Assembly (NCBI RefSeq): GCF_014636865.1
Contig: NZ_BMER01000001.1
Location: 220,103-284,102, forward strand
Length of the DNA stretch: 64,000 bases
Direction: 5' to 3'
Source of the DNA: Parapedobacter pyrenivorans
Lineage (GTDB): Bacteria; Bacteroidota; Bacteroidia; Sphingobacteriales; Sphingobacteriaceae
Every line of letters starts with the position of its first letter. Position 1 is the stretch's first letter. Positions 50,409-58,280 of the stretch are shown one piece after another. The notes below the pieces were generated by a model, which was not told the DNA's origin, searched no databases, and saw only the letters and a program-made list of their open reading frames with translations. Made by a program: the position numbers and the translations under genes.

Positions 50409-51464
50409 TTATTCCAGCCCGAGCAAGCGTCTATTGCTCGCTTCGTCAGCATCTCCACCGGCGAAGTCGTCAAACGTTTTTTCGGTAACACGGATAATGT
50501 TGTCTTCGATAAATAAAGCCCCTTCCCGTGCTCCGTCTTCCGGATGCTTAAGCGCACACTCCCATTCCATCACTGCCCAACCCTTAAAATCGTAGGCGGT
50601 TAGCTTACTGAATACCGCTTTGAAATCCACCTGTCCATCGCCCAGCGAACGGAAGCGACCGGCCCGTTCTACCCAGCCGGTATACCCGCCATATACGCCC
50701 TGTTTCCCGGATGAATTGAATTCAGCATCTTTCACATGGAACATTTTGATGCGCTCATGGTAATGATCGATATAGGCCAGGTAATCCAAGCATTGCAAAA
50801 CAAAATGGGAAGGGTCATACAAAAGGCATGCCCTAGGGTGATTATCCACTTTTTCCAGAAACCGCTCATAGCTCACCCCATCATGCAGATCTTCTCCTGG
50901 ATGGATTTCGTAGCACACATCTACACCCTGTTCATCAAATGCGTCCAGTATTGGTCGCCAACGGTTTGCCAACTCGGTAAAACCCGTATCTACCAGCCCC
51001 TGCGGGCGCTGGGGCCATGGGTAAACGGTATGCCATAACAGCGCTCCGCTGAAGGTACCATGTGCACTCAATCCCAAGTTGCGCGATGCTTTAGCAGCAT
51101 ATTTCAGTTGCTGCACGGCCCATTCTTGACGTGCCTTCGGATTATTGTGATACTGTGCGGGGGCAAAGCCGTCAAACTGCTGATCATAAGCCGGATGCAC
51201 GGCTACTAATTGACCCTGGAGGTGGGTAGACAATTCCGTGATCTCCAAGCCAATTTCGTTGATCATCCCCTTGATTTCATCCGCATAGGTTTTGCTTTCG
51301 GCAGCCTTTTGCAAATCGAAATAAGCTGTTGCCCAAGTGGGGATTTGTATACCTTTAAATCCGAGGTCTTTAGCCCACCGGCAAATGGATTCAAGCGTAT
51401 TAAACGGTGGCTGGTCGCCTAAAAATTGCGCCAGGAATATACCCGGGCCTTTAACTGTTTGCAT
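50409..51464 (-). CDS. Sugar phosphate isomerase/epimerase family protein (AP endonuclease 2-type TIM barrel)
   Basis: A 351-residue TIM-barrel protein of the xylose-isomerase-like AP_endonuc_2 group. Metal-binding acids fall in typical spots: YEIHPGEDLHDG, LLYDPSHFVLQ, MFHVKDAEF and AVMEWECALK. Members isomerise or epimerise sugars, keto-sugars or inositol derivatives with a divalent metal in the cytoplasm. Here it sits between the Gfo/Idh dehydrogenase (43 bases upstream) and the hybrid sensor (11 bases downstream), all on the same strand. A dehydrogenase and isomerase pair of this type is usual in Bacteroidota 3-keto-sugar routes. The ATG at 51464 is preferred over the TTG at 51473. Confidence 0.88.
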   Translation of the reverse strand: MQTVKGPGIFLAQFLGDQPPFNTLESICRWAKDLGFKGIQIPTWATAYFDLQKAAESKTYADEIKGMINEIGLEITELSTHLQGQLVAVHPAYDQQFDGFAPAQYHNNPKARQEWAVQQLKYAAKASRNLGLSAHGTFSGALLWHTVYPWPQRPQGLVDTGFTELANRWRPILDAFDEQGVDVCYEIHPGEDLHDGVSYERFLEKVDNHPRACLLYDPSHFVLQCLDYLAYIDHYHERIKMFHVKDAEFNSSGKQGVYGGYTGWVERAGRFRSLGDGQVDFKAVFSKLTAYDFKGWAVMEWECALKHPEDGAREGALFIEDNIIRVTEKTFDDFAGGDADEASNRRLLGLE

Positions 51465-51507
51465 AGTTTTCAAATAAATTATTAATACCGAATAAAAAAA
51501 TCACCTT

Positions 51508-52683
51508 CTACACCGTAAATGGTGTCCACTTTTCGTTGCTTTCATTACTCCGCAGCACATTATCCAGAAAGGCCATACCGCGCACGCCATCGTCTACCGA
51601 AGGGAAATCGGGCACATGGGTATTCCCCTGCACACCACCCAATTTGGTTCGCAATGCCCCTCCAAAACTCCGGTAAAGGTTTGCGAAAGCTTCGAGATAA
51701 CCTTCGGGGTGCCCCACTGGCGTGCGGCAAAAGGCCCGCGCCTCGGGTGAGATCGCCGCATTCCCACCAGCCCGGTAGATTTGAGCAGGTTCATCCAGCC
51801 ATTTCACCAACAAGGTGTTGGGCTCCTGCTGGCTCCACTCCAGTCCCCCATTCTCGCCGTACATCCGGACTTTCAGTGCATTTTCCTCGCCCGCAGCAAT
51901 CTGCGAAGCGACGAGCACACCGCTGGCGCCATTATCGAACTGGAGCAGGATGTTACCATCATCTTCCAGCTTCCGCCCCTCCACATAGGTATACAGCGAA
52001 GCACACAGCTGTGTGGTACGCAATCCGGAAATAAACTCCGCCAGGTGCAATGCATGGGTACCGATGTCGCCCATGCAACCACTCTTACCCGATTTGGTCG
52101 GATCTGTACGCCACGCAGCCTGCTTGTCGCCCGATTGCTCTGAAAACCTGCTGAGCCACCCCTGTGGATACTCCACATAGATTTTGCGGATCTTACCCAA
52201 TGCACCGTCGCGCACGAGTTTCCTGGCCTGCCGTACCATTGGATAACCTACATAGGTGTGGGTCAGCAAAAATAGCAGGCCGGTTTCGTCTACCTTTTCC
52301 TTAAGCTGCTTAGCTTCCTGCAAATCGAACGTCATGGGCTTATCCAACACCACATGAAAGCCATTTTCGAGCGCCAGCATGGCAGGGTCAAAGTGGACGT
52401 GGTTGGGGGTAACGATGCTGACAAAATCCATACGTTCACCTTCCGGAAGCTTACGTTCTTCCGCCATCATCTCTTGATAACTTCCATAAACACGATTGAC
52501 GGGAAGAAAGAGCGACTCGCCACTCTCCTTTGATCGCTCCGGATCGGAACTGAACGCCCCACATACCAGCTCAATCTGTCCATCCATTGTGGCTGCGATG
52601 CGATGTATTTCACCAATGAATGCCCCTTTTCCACCACCGATCATTCCCATCCTGAGCTTACGATTGATATTGTTATTAACCAT
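51508..52683 (-). CDS. Gfo/Idh/MocA family oxidoreductase
   Basis: A 391-residue NAD(P)-dependent dehydrogenase. The Rossmann motif is MGMIGGGKGAFIGEIHRIA, and the family's catalytic lysine signature E/D-K-P is LDKPMTFD; SIVTPNHVHFDPAM stands before it. The C-terminal domain has GCMGDIGTHALHLAEFISG with the GDxxxH pattern. Such enzymes oxidise or reduce sugars, inositols or 3-keto-sugar intermediates, often with the cofactor bound tightly. It heads the row of isomerase and hybrid sensor genes. The substrate is not known. Confidence 0.9.
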   Translation of the reverse strand: MVNNNINRKLRMGMIGGGKGAFIGEIHRIAATMDGQIELVCGAFSSDPERSKESGESLFLPVNRVYGSYQEMMAEERKLPEGERMDFVSIVTPNHVHFDPAMLALENGFHVVLDKPMTFDLQEAKQLKEKVDETGLLFLLTHTYVGYPMVRQARKLVRDGALGKIRKIYVEYPQGWLSRFSEQSGDKQAAWRTDPTKSGKSGCMGDIGTHALHLAEFISGLRTTQLCASLYTYVEGRKLEDDGNILLQFDNGASGVLVASQIAAGEENALKVRMYGENGGLEWSQQEPNTLLVKWLDEPAQIYRAGGNAAISPEARAFCRTPVGHPEGYLEAFANLYRSFGGALRTKLGGVQGNTHVPDFPSVDDGVRGMAFLDNVLRSNESNEKWTPFTV

Positions 52684-52929
52684 ATTTATTGTAATTTTGA
52701 TTTATACTGCTAAATTGCTATCGTTGGCATCATCCCAGATATCGGGCACACAAAAATAGCATTATTGTCAAAAAAACAGCGCTTTATGGCAAATATTTTA
52801 CGAAATCACTAGCTATTTCGGTCGTTAAACCAACCCTTTTCGATGTGTTAAAAATGGTTAAATTCACCTGGCATTGACACCAAATACGTACCTTAGCCTT
52901 TTGAAATAAGCAGGTTGGCATCGCGTTGC

Positions 52930-53784
52930 ATGGACAAGTTAATGGTTAGGGCATTTATATTAACTTTCGTTATTCTTACATCATTGCTGGCTGCCTGTAA
53001 CCGTGGAAAACCAAAGCCAGTGGCACGATCATTTGATCAATTTCTCTATCCCGAAGATTTGCAGGGCGTCGTGCCTCGGGGGGTAACGGGAGTTGATAGT
53101 ATACAACTAGTACGGGCGTATATTGAGCAATGGTCACGTCAGCAAGCCTTGCTTCACCATGCGCAGCGCAACGTTAATATCAATACGGATCGCCTTGATC
53201 GGCAGGTGGAGGAGTACAAAAACGGACTTATTGTTTATGAATATGAGCAAGCACTGGTGAGCCAAAAACTGGATACCGTGATCACGGATGATGAAATCAG
53301 GCGATATTACGAGTCGCGCGAGGACTTATTTACACTCAAGCAGCCCATCCTCAAAGTATCCTATATCCAGTTACAAAGCGACGCACCGGAATTGGAGCGC
53401 GTAAAACGATTGTTTGTTTCAACGGATTTTGAGGAGCAAGATGTACTGGAAAAATACTGCGCCAGGTACGCTTCACAATATGCATTGCACGATACTTCGT
53501 GGCACTATGTCGACGAACTGGTAAAAAAGATTCCGCTTTCGGGGATTGGAGAGGACAATTTTGACCAAAAAGGCCGAATTTTTGAAATAATTGAAAATAA
53601 TGAATTATATCTGATAATTTTGCACGATTCGAAATTCAGGGATACGCATTCGCCACTGTCATTGGTAACCAACAATATCCGCAACCTGATTTTGAATAAA
53701 CGTAAAATTGATTTGGTTGACCAAATGCAAAGGAGCATTGTAGACGATGCCCGGGAAAAGAACAACATTGAAATATATAACTAA
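52930..53784 (+). CDS. Parvulin-like (PpiC-related) lipoprotein, SurA-operon type
   Basis: A 284-residue lipoprotein: TFVILTSLLAAC gives the acylated C23 from the ATG at 52930. The rest is helical with a SurA-like N-terminal domain: QVEEYKNGLIVYEYEQALVSQKLD and ITDDEIRRYYESREDLFTLKQPILKVSYIQL, the pattern linking chaperone helices to a parvulin module, which is weak or degenerate here. The stop is directly next to the ATG of the SurA homologue (53785), so the two are one operon. In Bacteroidota, such gene pairs take part in outer-membrane protein folding. A TTG start at 52915 is possible, but the ATG is better. Confidence 0.85.
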   Translation: MDKLMVRAFILTFVILTSLLAACNRGKPKPVARSFDQFLYPEDLQGVVPRGVTGVDSIQLVRAYIEQWSRQQALLHHAQRNVNINTDRLDRQVEEYKNGLIVYEYEQALVSQKLDTVITDDEIRRYYESREDLFTLKQPILKVSYIQLQSDAPELERVKRLFVSTDFEEQDVLEKYCARYASQYALHDTSWHYVDELVKKIPLSGIGEDNFDQKGRIFEIIENNELYLIILHDSKFRDTHSPLSLVTNNIRNLILNKRKIDLVDQMQRSIVDDAREKNNIEIYN

Positions 53785-55167
53785 ATGAGTAAACATAGCT
53801 GCATTTTTCTGGTTTTGGCAATAGTAGGCACTTCCAATTGGGCCCTTGCCCAAGAACCACACGTCATCGATAAGGTAGCTGCGGTGGTCGGTTCCAACAT
53901 CATCCTGCAATCAGAAATCGAAATGCAATATGCCCAATACCTCGCCCAGGGCAATAAGGCCGACGAAGATTTCAAATGCTACATCCTCCAACAACAGCTC
54001 ACACAGAAATTATTAGCCCAGCAGGCTGCCATTGATTCCATAGAAGTGAGTGAGGGCGAAGTGGACGACAATATCAATTCCCGCCTGCGATACATGTCAA
54101 CCCAAGCGGGCGGACAAGAGCGGCTCGAGCAGTTTCTCAATCGTTCATTGCTCCAATACAAGGAAGAGATGCGGCCCAGTGTGTTCGAGCAATTGAAGGC
54201 CAATAAGATGCAGCAGAATATCGTATCAGGCATCGATGTGACCCCATTGGAGGTAAAGCGGTATTTCGAATCGTTGGACGCTGACAGCTTACCCTATTTC
54301 AATACCGAAGTAGAGGTAGGCGAATTGGTGATATTTCCCCAACTTACCCGCGAGGAAAAGCAACAGTTTCGCGACCGCGCGGAGGAGCTCCGCAGCCAGG
54401 TACAGGAAGGCACAGACTTTGCCACGGTAGCGCGGCTGTACTCACAGGACGGCGGTTCGGCCCCTTATGGAGGTGATCTTGGCTTCCACACACGAGACAT
54501 GATGGTAAAGGAATATACTGCCATGGCTTTTCGGATGAAACCGGGAGAGCTCTCACCAGTGTTTGAATCCGAGCATGGTTTCCATTTCCTGGAAGTGCTG
54601 GAACGCCGCGGAGAAGAGGTACGGACACGCCACATCCTCGTCCAAATCAAACCCACTGCAGCTAGCCTGGAGCGTGCAAAAGCCAATATCGACAGTATCT
54701 ATGAAAACGTAGTGGCCAATAAACTCGATTTCTATAGTGCAGCGACCCTGTATTCGGATAATAAAGAAACCAAATACAACGGGGGCATGCTGCTCAATAT
54801 GGAAAACCAGCAAAGCCGCACAACGCTGATCCCCGCGGATAAGCTTGATGCTTCCGTTTTTACAGCTATAGATACCCTTCAACCCGGCGAGTATTCAAAA
54901 CCGGCACGATTTACTGACCGCGCCGGTAAAATTGGATACCAATTTACGTACCTCAAGTCACGGACTGCGCCACATCAGGCTAGCCTCCAATTGGATTACG
55001 CTAAAATTAAAGAGGCTGCGCTGCAAGATAAAATTAATCGCAAATTAAGCGAATGGTTCGAAGGCCGTCGGAAAGTGACATTTATCAACATCAATGATGA
55101 GTACCATGATTGCGACGACTTGAAGATATGGTTAAAAGATAACGAAACGACTGAAGCGCAGCTGTAG
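53785..55167 (+). CDS. SurA-like peptidylprolyl isomerase / periplasmic chaperone
   Basis: A 460-residue periplasmic foldase. It has a signal peptide (MSKHSCIFLVLAIVGTSNWALAQ), a SurA-type N-terminal chaperone domain (KVAAVVGSNIILQSEIEM, VDDNINSRLRYMS, VTPLEVKRYFESL) and two parvulin domains. The first is canonical: EGTDFATVARLYSQDGGSAPYGGDLGFHTRDMMV, then GEVRTRHILVQIK marks the second, which is more divergent and ends near residue 430. SurA delivers beta-barrel proteins to the Bam complex; the SusC and PorP proteins of this window would be clients. The start is chosen at the ATG right after the stop of the preceding gene. Confidence 0.93.
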   Translation: MSKHSCIFLVLAIVGTSNWALAQEPHVIDKVAAVVGSNIILQSEIEMQYAQYLAQGNKADEDFKCYILQQQLTQKLLAQQAAIDSIEVSEGEVDDNINSRLRYMSTQAGGQERLEQFLNRSLLQYKEEMRPSVFEQLKANKMQQNIVSGIDVTPLEVKRYFESLDADSLPYFNTEVEVGELVIFPQLTREEKQQFRDRAEELRSQVQEGTDFATVARLYSQDGGSAPYGGDLGFHTRDMMVKEYTAMAFRMKPGELSPVFESEHGFHFLEVLERRGEEVRTRHILVQIKPTAASLERAKANIDSIYENVVANKLDFYSAATLYSDNKETKYNGGMLLNMENQQSRTTLIPADKLDASVFTAIDTLQPGEYSKPARFTDRAGKIGYQFTYLKSRTAPHQASLQLDYAKIKEAALQDKINRKLSEWFEGRRKVTFININDEYHDCDDLKIWLKDNETTEAQL

Positions 55168-55173
55168 CAGCAA

Positions 55174-56037
55174 TTATCGCTCAAACAGCATTTCGATGAT
55201 AACCCGCCATTGGAAATCAGGCTGTAACTGCCATATCCGTACGTAATTACACTTAAGTGTTTCAGCTGCCGTGGCCACCGTGGCCTCGCCATAGGAATAA
55301 GCCAGTTCCCCACTATAAGAGCGATTGGCCACCAATGACTCTGCCTGGATAGCCATATCTTGTTTTTTTACAAATTCGAGAATAGCCTTCTTTCCAATGA
55401 TTGGAGTTTTCCACGGAAAATAAAAGCGTGCATCGTCCGCTAAAAACTCGCCGTATGCAATGGACGCATCGGACTTCAGTACTGCCGACAGCAACTGATC
55501 ATTGCTGACTACAATTTCTTTCCGTTGCTGTATTCGTTCTTTCGTCCTAAATTTCGTATAGTCTTTATCATCCGGCTCAATATAGTGCAATTCGGGTTCC
55601 TCGTTGCCGCCCTTATGTTCGATTTGCGCTCGAAGATCAATCTTCCAATTGCCTTTACGGTCACGTCGCCATACAGCTAAATACTCACCATATCGCTTTA
55701 TAGCTCCCACGCGTTGGAATGAAAGCGGACCAGCGGTAATTCCCCATTCCATACTTTTTGCAACGGCTGCGTAGGTCGGTTTCCAAGTCAGCACATCCGG
55801 GATATTAGGGCGCTCGTTCAAATAGTCTAATGCGTTCACCGGCGAAGGGGTAAAGAAAGTCGTATTCTTATCCACCACGGATAATAACGCTGCGTGCGGC
55901 CCTTCCGTAACTGATAATCGCGCCGCCGTGCGATCTGCCGACAGTAAGCTCCCTACTTTGCCCAATACCTGTGCGAAGACAGGGATAGAAGTAACGAGAA
56001 AAAAGATGGAAAAACTAATCCTGATACGAGCTGTCAT
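55174..56037 (-). CDS. Secreted protein with two NTF2-like (SnoaL/DUF4440-type) halves
   Basis: A 287-residue protein with a signal peptide (RISFSIFFLVTSIPVFAQ). Two similar halves can be seen: an N-terminal part (about 25-140) ending in YGEYLAVWRRDRKGNWKIDLRAQIEHKG, and a C-terminal part (about 170-285) ending in YVRIWQLQPDFQWRVIIEMLFE. Each has the W...W strand pattern typical of NTF2-like alpha+beta cone folds of the SnoaL/DUF4440 type. These bind small molecules or act as simple enzymes; no catalytic residues stand out. The gene converges with surA (6 bases apart). Function unknown. Confidence 0.75.
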   Translation of the reverse strand: MTARIRISFSIFFLVTSIPVFAQVLGKVGSLLSADRTAARLSVTEGPHAALLSVVDKNTTFFTPSPVNALDYLNERPNIPDVLTWKPTYAAVAKSMEWGITAGPLSFQRVGAIKRYGEYLAVWRRDRKGNWKIDLRAQIEHKGGNEEPELHYIEPDDKDYTKFRTKERIQQRKEIVVSNDQLLSAVLKSDASIAYGEFLADDARFYFPWKTPIIGKKAILEFVKKQDMAIQAESLVANRSYSGELAYSYGEATVATAAETLKCNYVRIWQLQPDFQWRVIIEMLFER

Positions 56038-56080
56038 TAACTGCGGATTGATAAACGATTCTTAAAAGCAATTCAACCAA

Positions 56081-57544
56081 TCAAATCTTATTCCAAAGTG
56101 TGCCATCCTTGCTGTCCTTAAGCTGGATACCAATGGAACTCAGCCCTTCCCTGATTCGGTCTGATGTGGTGTAATCTTTACTATGCTTGGCCTCATTACG
56201 GAGCGAAATGACAACATCCATTAATTTTTCGAAATCATCGGATCCTGTGTTATCATCTACCAAACCAAGTACGCCATGCACAAAATCCTGCATCAGCGTC
56301 CTCAACGACACCAGCGACGGTTCGTCAAGGGTGAGTTTACCGTCGTATGCGCTGTTAATGATGCGTACTGCATCGAATAATTCGGCAATCAATACCGGAC
56401 TGTTAAAATCGTCGTCCATGGCAGCGTAGCAACGTGCTTTCAACTCATCGACCTTTATCTCCGTATTCTTGGCTGTAGCATTCAGTTTAGGTAGCAGCGC
56501 CATGGCATTCATAAGCCGCCTATAACCTTTGTCCGCTGCCTCAAGCGCCTCATTCGAAAAATCAAGTGTGCTCCTATAGTGTGCCTGCAGCATAAAAAAG
56601 CGGACGGCCATGGGTGAATAGCCACGTTCCAATAACGGATGGCTCCCACTGAAAAGCTCGTGGGGTAGAAAACCATTACCGGCAGATTTAGACATGCGTG
56701 TACCGTTTACGGTCAGCATATTGGTGTGCATCCAATACTTTGCGGGTTGCATGTGGTTGCATGCCTGAGATTGTGCAATCTCGTTGGTGTGGTGGGTAGC
56801 CGCCAGGTCCATTCCTCCACCGTGGATGTCAAATTGATCGCCCAGGTATTTACTGCTCATGGCCGAGCACTCGATATGCCAGCCAGGAAAACCAACACCC
56901 CACGGTGAAGGCCATCGCATGATATGCTCGGGTTTCGCCTTGATCCAAAGGGCAAAATCAAGCCGGCCGCGTTTTTCGTCCTGCCCGTTTAACTCACGGG
57001 TGTTGTTAAGTAAATCGTCCAGCTTTCGGTTAGTAAGAATCGTATAATCGTATTCCTTTACATATTTCTCCACATCAAAATATACGGTGCCGTTCACTTC
57101 ATAGGCATATCCCTGTTCGATGATTTTCTTGACCATTTCAATCTGCTCGGAAATATGACCCGTGGCGGTAGGTTCGATGCTAGGCGGTAGTGTATTGAAA
57201 AGCCGCAGCACCTCATGGAATCCCAAGGTGTATTTTTGCACGATCTCCATGGGCTCCAACCGTTCCAATTTGGCCTTTTTGGCAAACTTATCGTCGCCCT
57301 CATCGTTATCGCCCTCCAAATGGCCAGCGTCCGTGATGTTGCGCACGTAGCGCACCTTGTAACCCAAATGGGTTAAGTAACGGAATATCAGGTCGAAGGA
57401 TACAAATGTGCGGCAATTGCCCAGATGCACATCGCTGTATACGGTGGGGCCGCAAACATACATTCCGACGAATGGCGGATTCAGCGGCTCAAATTTTTCC
57501 TTTTTTCTTGTTAACGTATTGTAAAGAACCAAACGGTTATCCAT
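56081..57544 (-). CDS. cysS: Cysteine--tRNA ligase
   Basis: A class I synthetase of 487 residues, the usual length for CysRS, which charges tRNA-Cys with cysteine. The zinc-binding and HIGH region reads YVCGPTVYSDVHLGN (HLGN at residues 40-43, C31 a zinc ligand), with further ligands in GWHIECSAM and HTNEIAQ. The signature loop is TRMSKSAGN. The C-terminal part forms the anticodon-binding helical bundle and ends KDGTLWNKI, typical of the family. It stands on the minus strand upstream of the NTF2-like gene with no terminator visible. Fully canonical. Confidence 0.98.
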   Translation of the reverse strand: MDNRLVLYNTLTRKKEKFEPLNPPFVGMYVCGPTVYSDVHLGNCRTFVSFDLIFRYLTHLGYKVRYVRNITDAGHLEGDNDEGDDKFAKKAKLERLEPMEIVQKYTLGFHEVLRLFNTLPPSIEPTATGHISEQIEMVKKIIEQGYAYEVNGTVYFDVEKYVKEYDYTILTNRKLDDLLNNTRELNGQDEKRGRLDFALWIKAKPEHIMRWPSPWGVGFPGWHIECSAMSSKYLGDQFDIHGGGMDLAATHHTNEIAQSQACNHMQPAKYWMHTNMLTVNGTRMSKSAGNGFLPHELFSGSHPLLERGYSPMAVRFFMLQAHYRSTLDFSNEALEAADKGYRRLMNAMALLPKLNATAKNTEIKVDELKARCYAAMDDDFNSPVLIAELFDAVRIINSAYDGKLTLDEPSLVSLRTLMQDFVHGVLGLVDDNTGSDDFEKLMDVVISLRNEAKHSKDYTTSDRIREGLSSIGIQLKDSKDGTLWNKI

Positions 57545-57571
57545 GGGCGCGAAAATACGAAATAAATACGA

Positions 57572-58213
57572 TTACGATTCATGCCTATGACCGATCAGTT
57601 TACTTAAATGTGAAATCTGTTTTACATTTGCCTTTTTCAAGATCCTATCCCGATACGTTGCAACAGTCGTATAGCTAAGATTCAATTTTTCACCAACATC
57701 CTGAAGCGAAGTATTTTTCAAAAGATATTCTGCTATTTCTTGTTCTCGGCAGGAAAATAGGTCGAAGACATTCAATTCACCTTTATTAACTATTTGCTGC
57801 ATGACCGGATGCCTAGCGAGCAGACGATTTACAAACATTCCACCTAATAAAATTGCCTTTATTGCAGCGAGCACCACCTCCACAGGCTCATGCGGGGATA
57901 TAAACCCCTTTGCTCCCGCAGAAATACATAGCGGGGCATATACAGATTCACACATATCCGATATGACCAAAACACGTATATCATTACGCTGCACCTGTGG
58001 CTTGGCTGTCGCCAATACCCTTTTCATATCTGCCACTTCATCCATATGCATTCCAAATACCAGCAAATCAATCTGTTGTCTTGATTCGCCAATAGCTTCA
58101 ATTGTTTGGGAAACATCAGCACAGCTGATAATCTGACAAGGGCAATAATTCGTTATCAAACGTTTTAGCCCAATCCTCATGACCGGATAGGCTTCTTTAA
58201 TAATTACCTTCAT
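57572..58213 (-). CDS. LuxR-type regulator with a degenerate receiver domain
   Basis: A 213-residue NarL-like response regulator. The C-terminal helix-turn-helix is normal (about 153-205: SCREQEIAEYLLKNTSLQDVGEKLNLSYTTVATYRDRILKK). The N-terminal receiver is degenerate: the position of the phospho-accepting Asp holds Gly (G54 in DLLVFGMHMD), and of the two N-terminal acids only E7 remains, though the conserved Lys is kept (GAKGFI, K102). It is therefore a pseudo-receiver that probably signals without phosphorylation. No histidine kinase is next to it. The start at 58213 was chosen over the longer frame, which runs into the upstream OmpA gene's end region. Confidence 0.85.
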   Translation of the reverse strand: MKVIIKEAYPVMRIGLKRLITNYCPCQIISCADVSQTIEAIGESRQQIDLLVFGMHMDEVADMKRVLATAKPQVQRNDIRVLVISDMCESVYAPLCISAGAKGFISPHEPVEVVLAAIKAILLGGMFVNRLLARHPVMQQIVNKGELNVFDLFSCREQEIAEYLLKNTSLQDVGEKLNLSYTTVATYRDRILKKANVKQISHLSKLIGHRHES

Positions 58214-58280
58214 AGCTACAACGCCCGACGGGCTTTTCCGTATACATCTCGCAGCCCACTTATGACCAGTTAAGCAGTAG

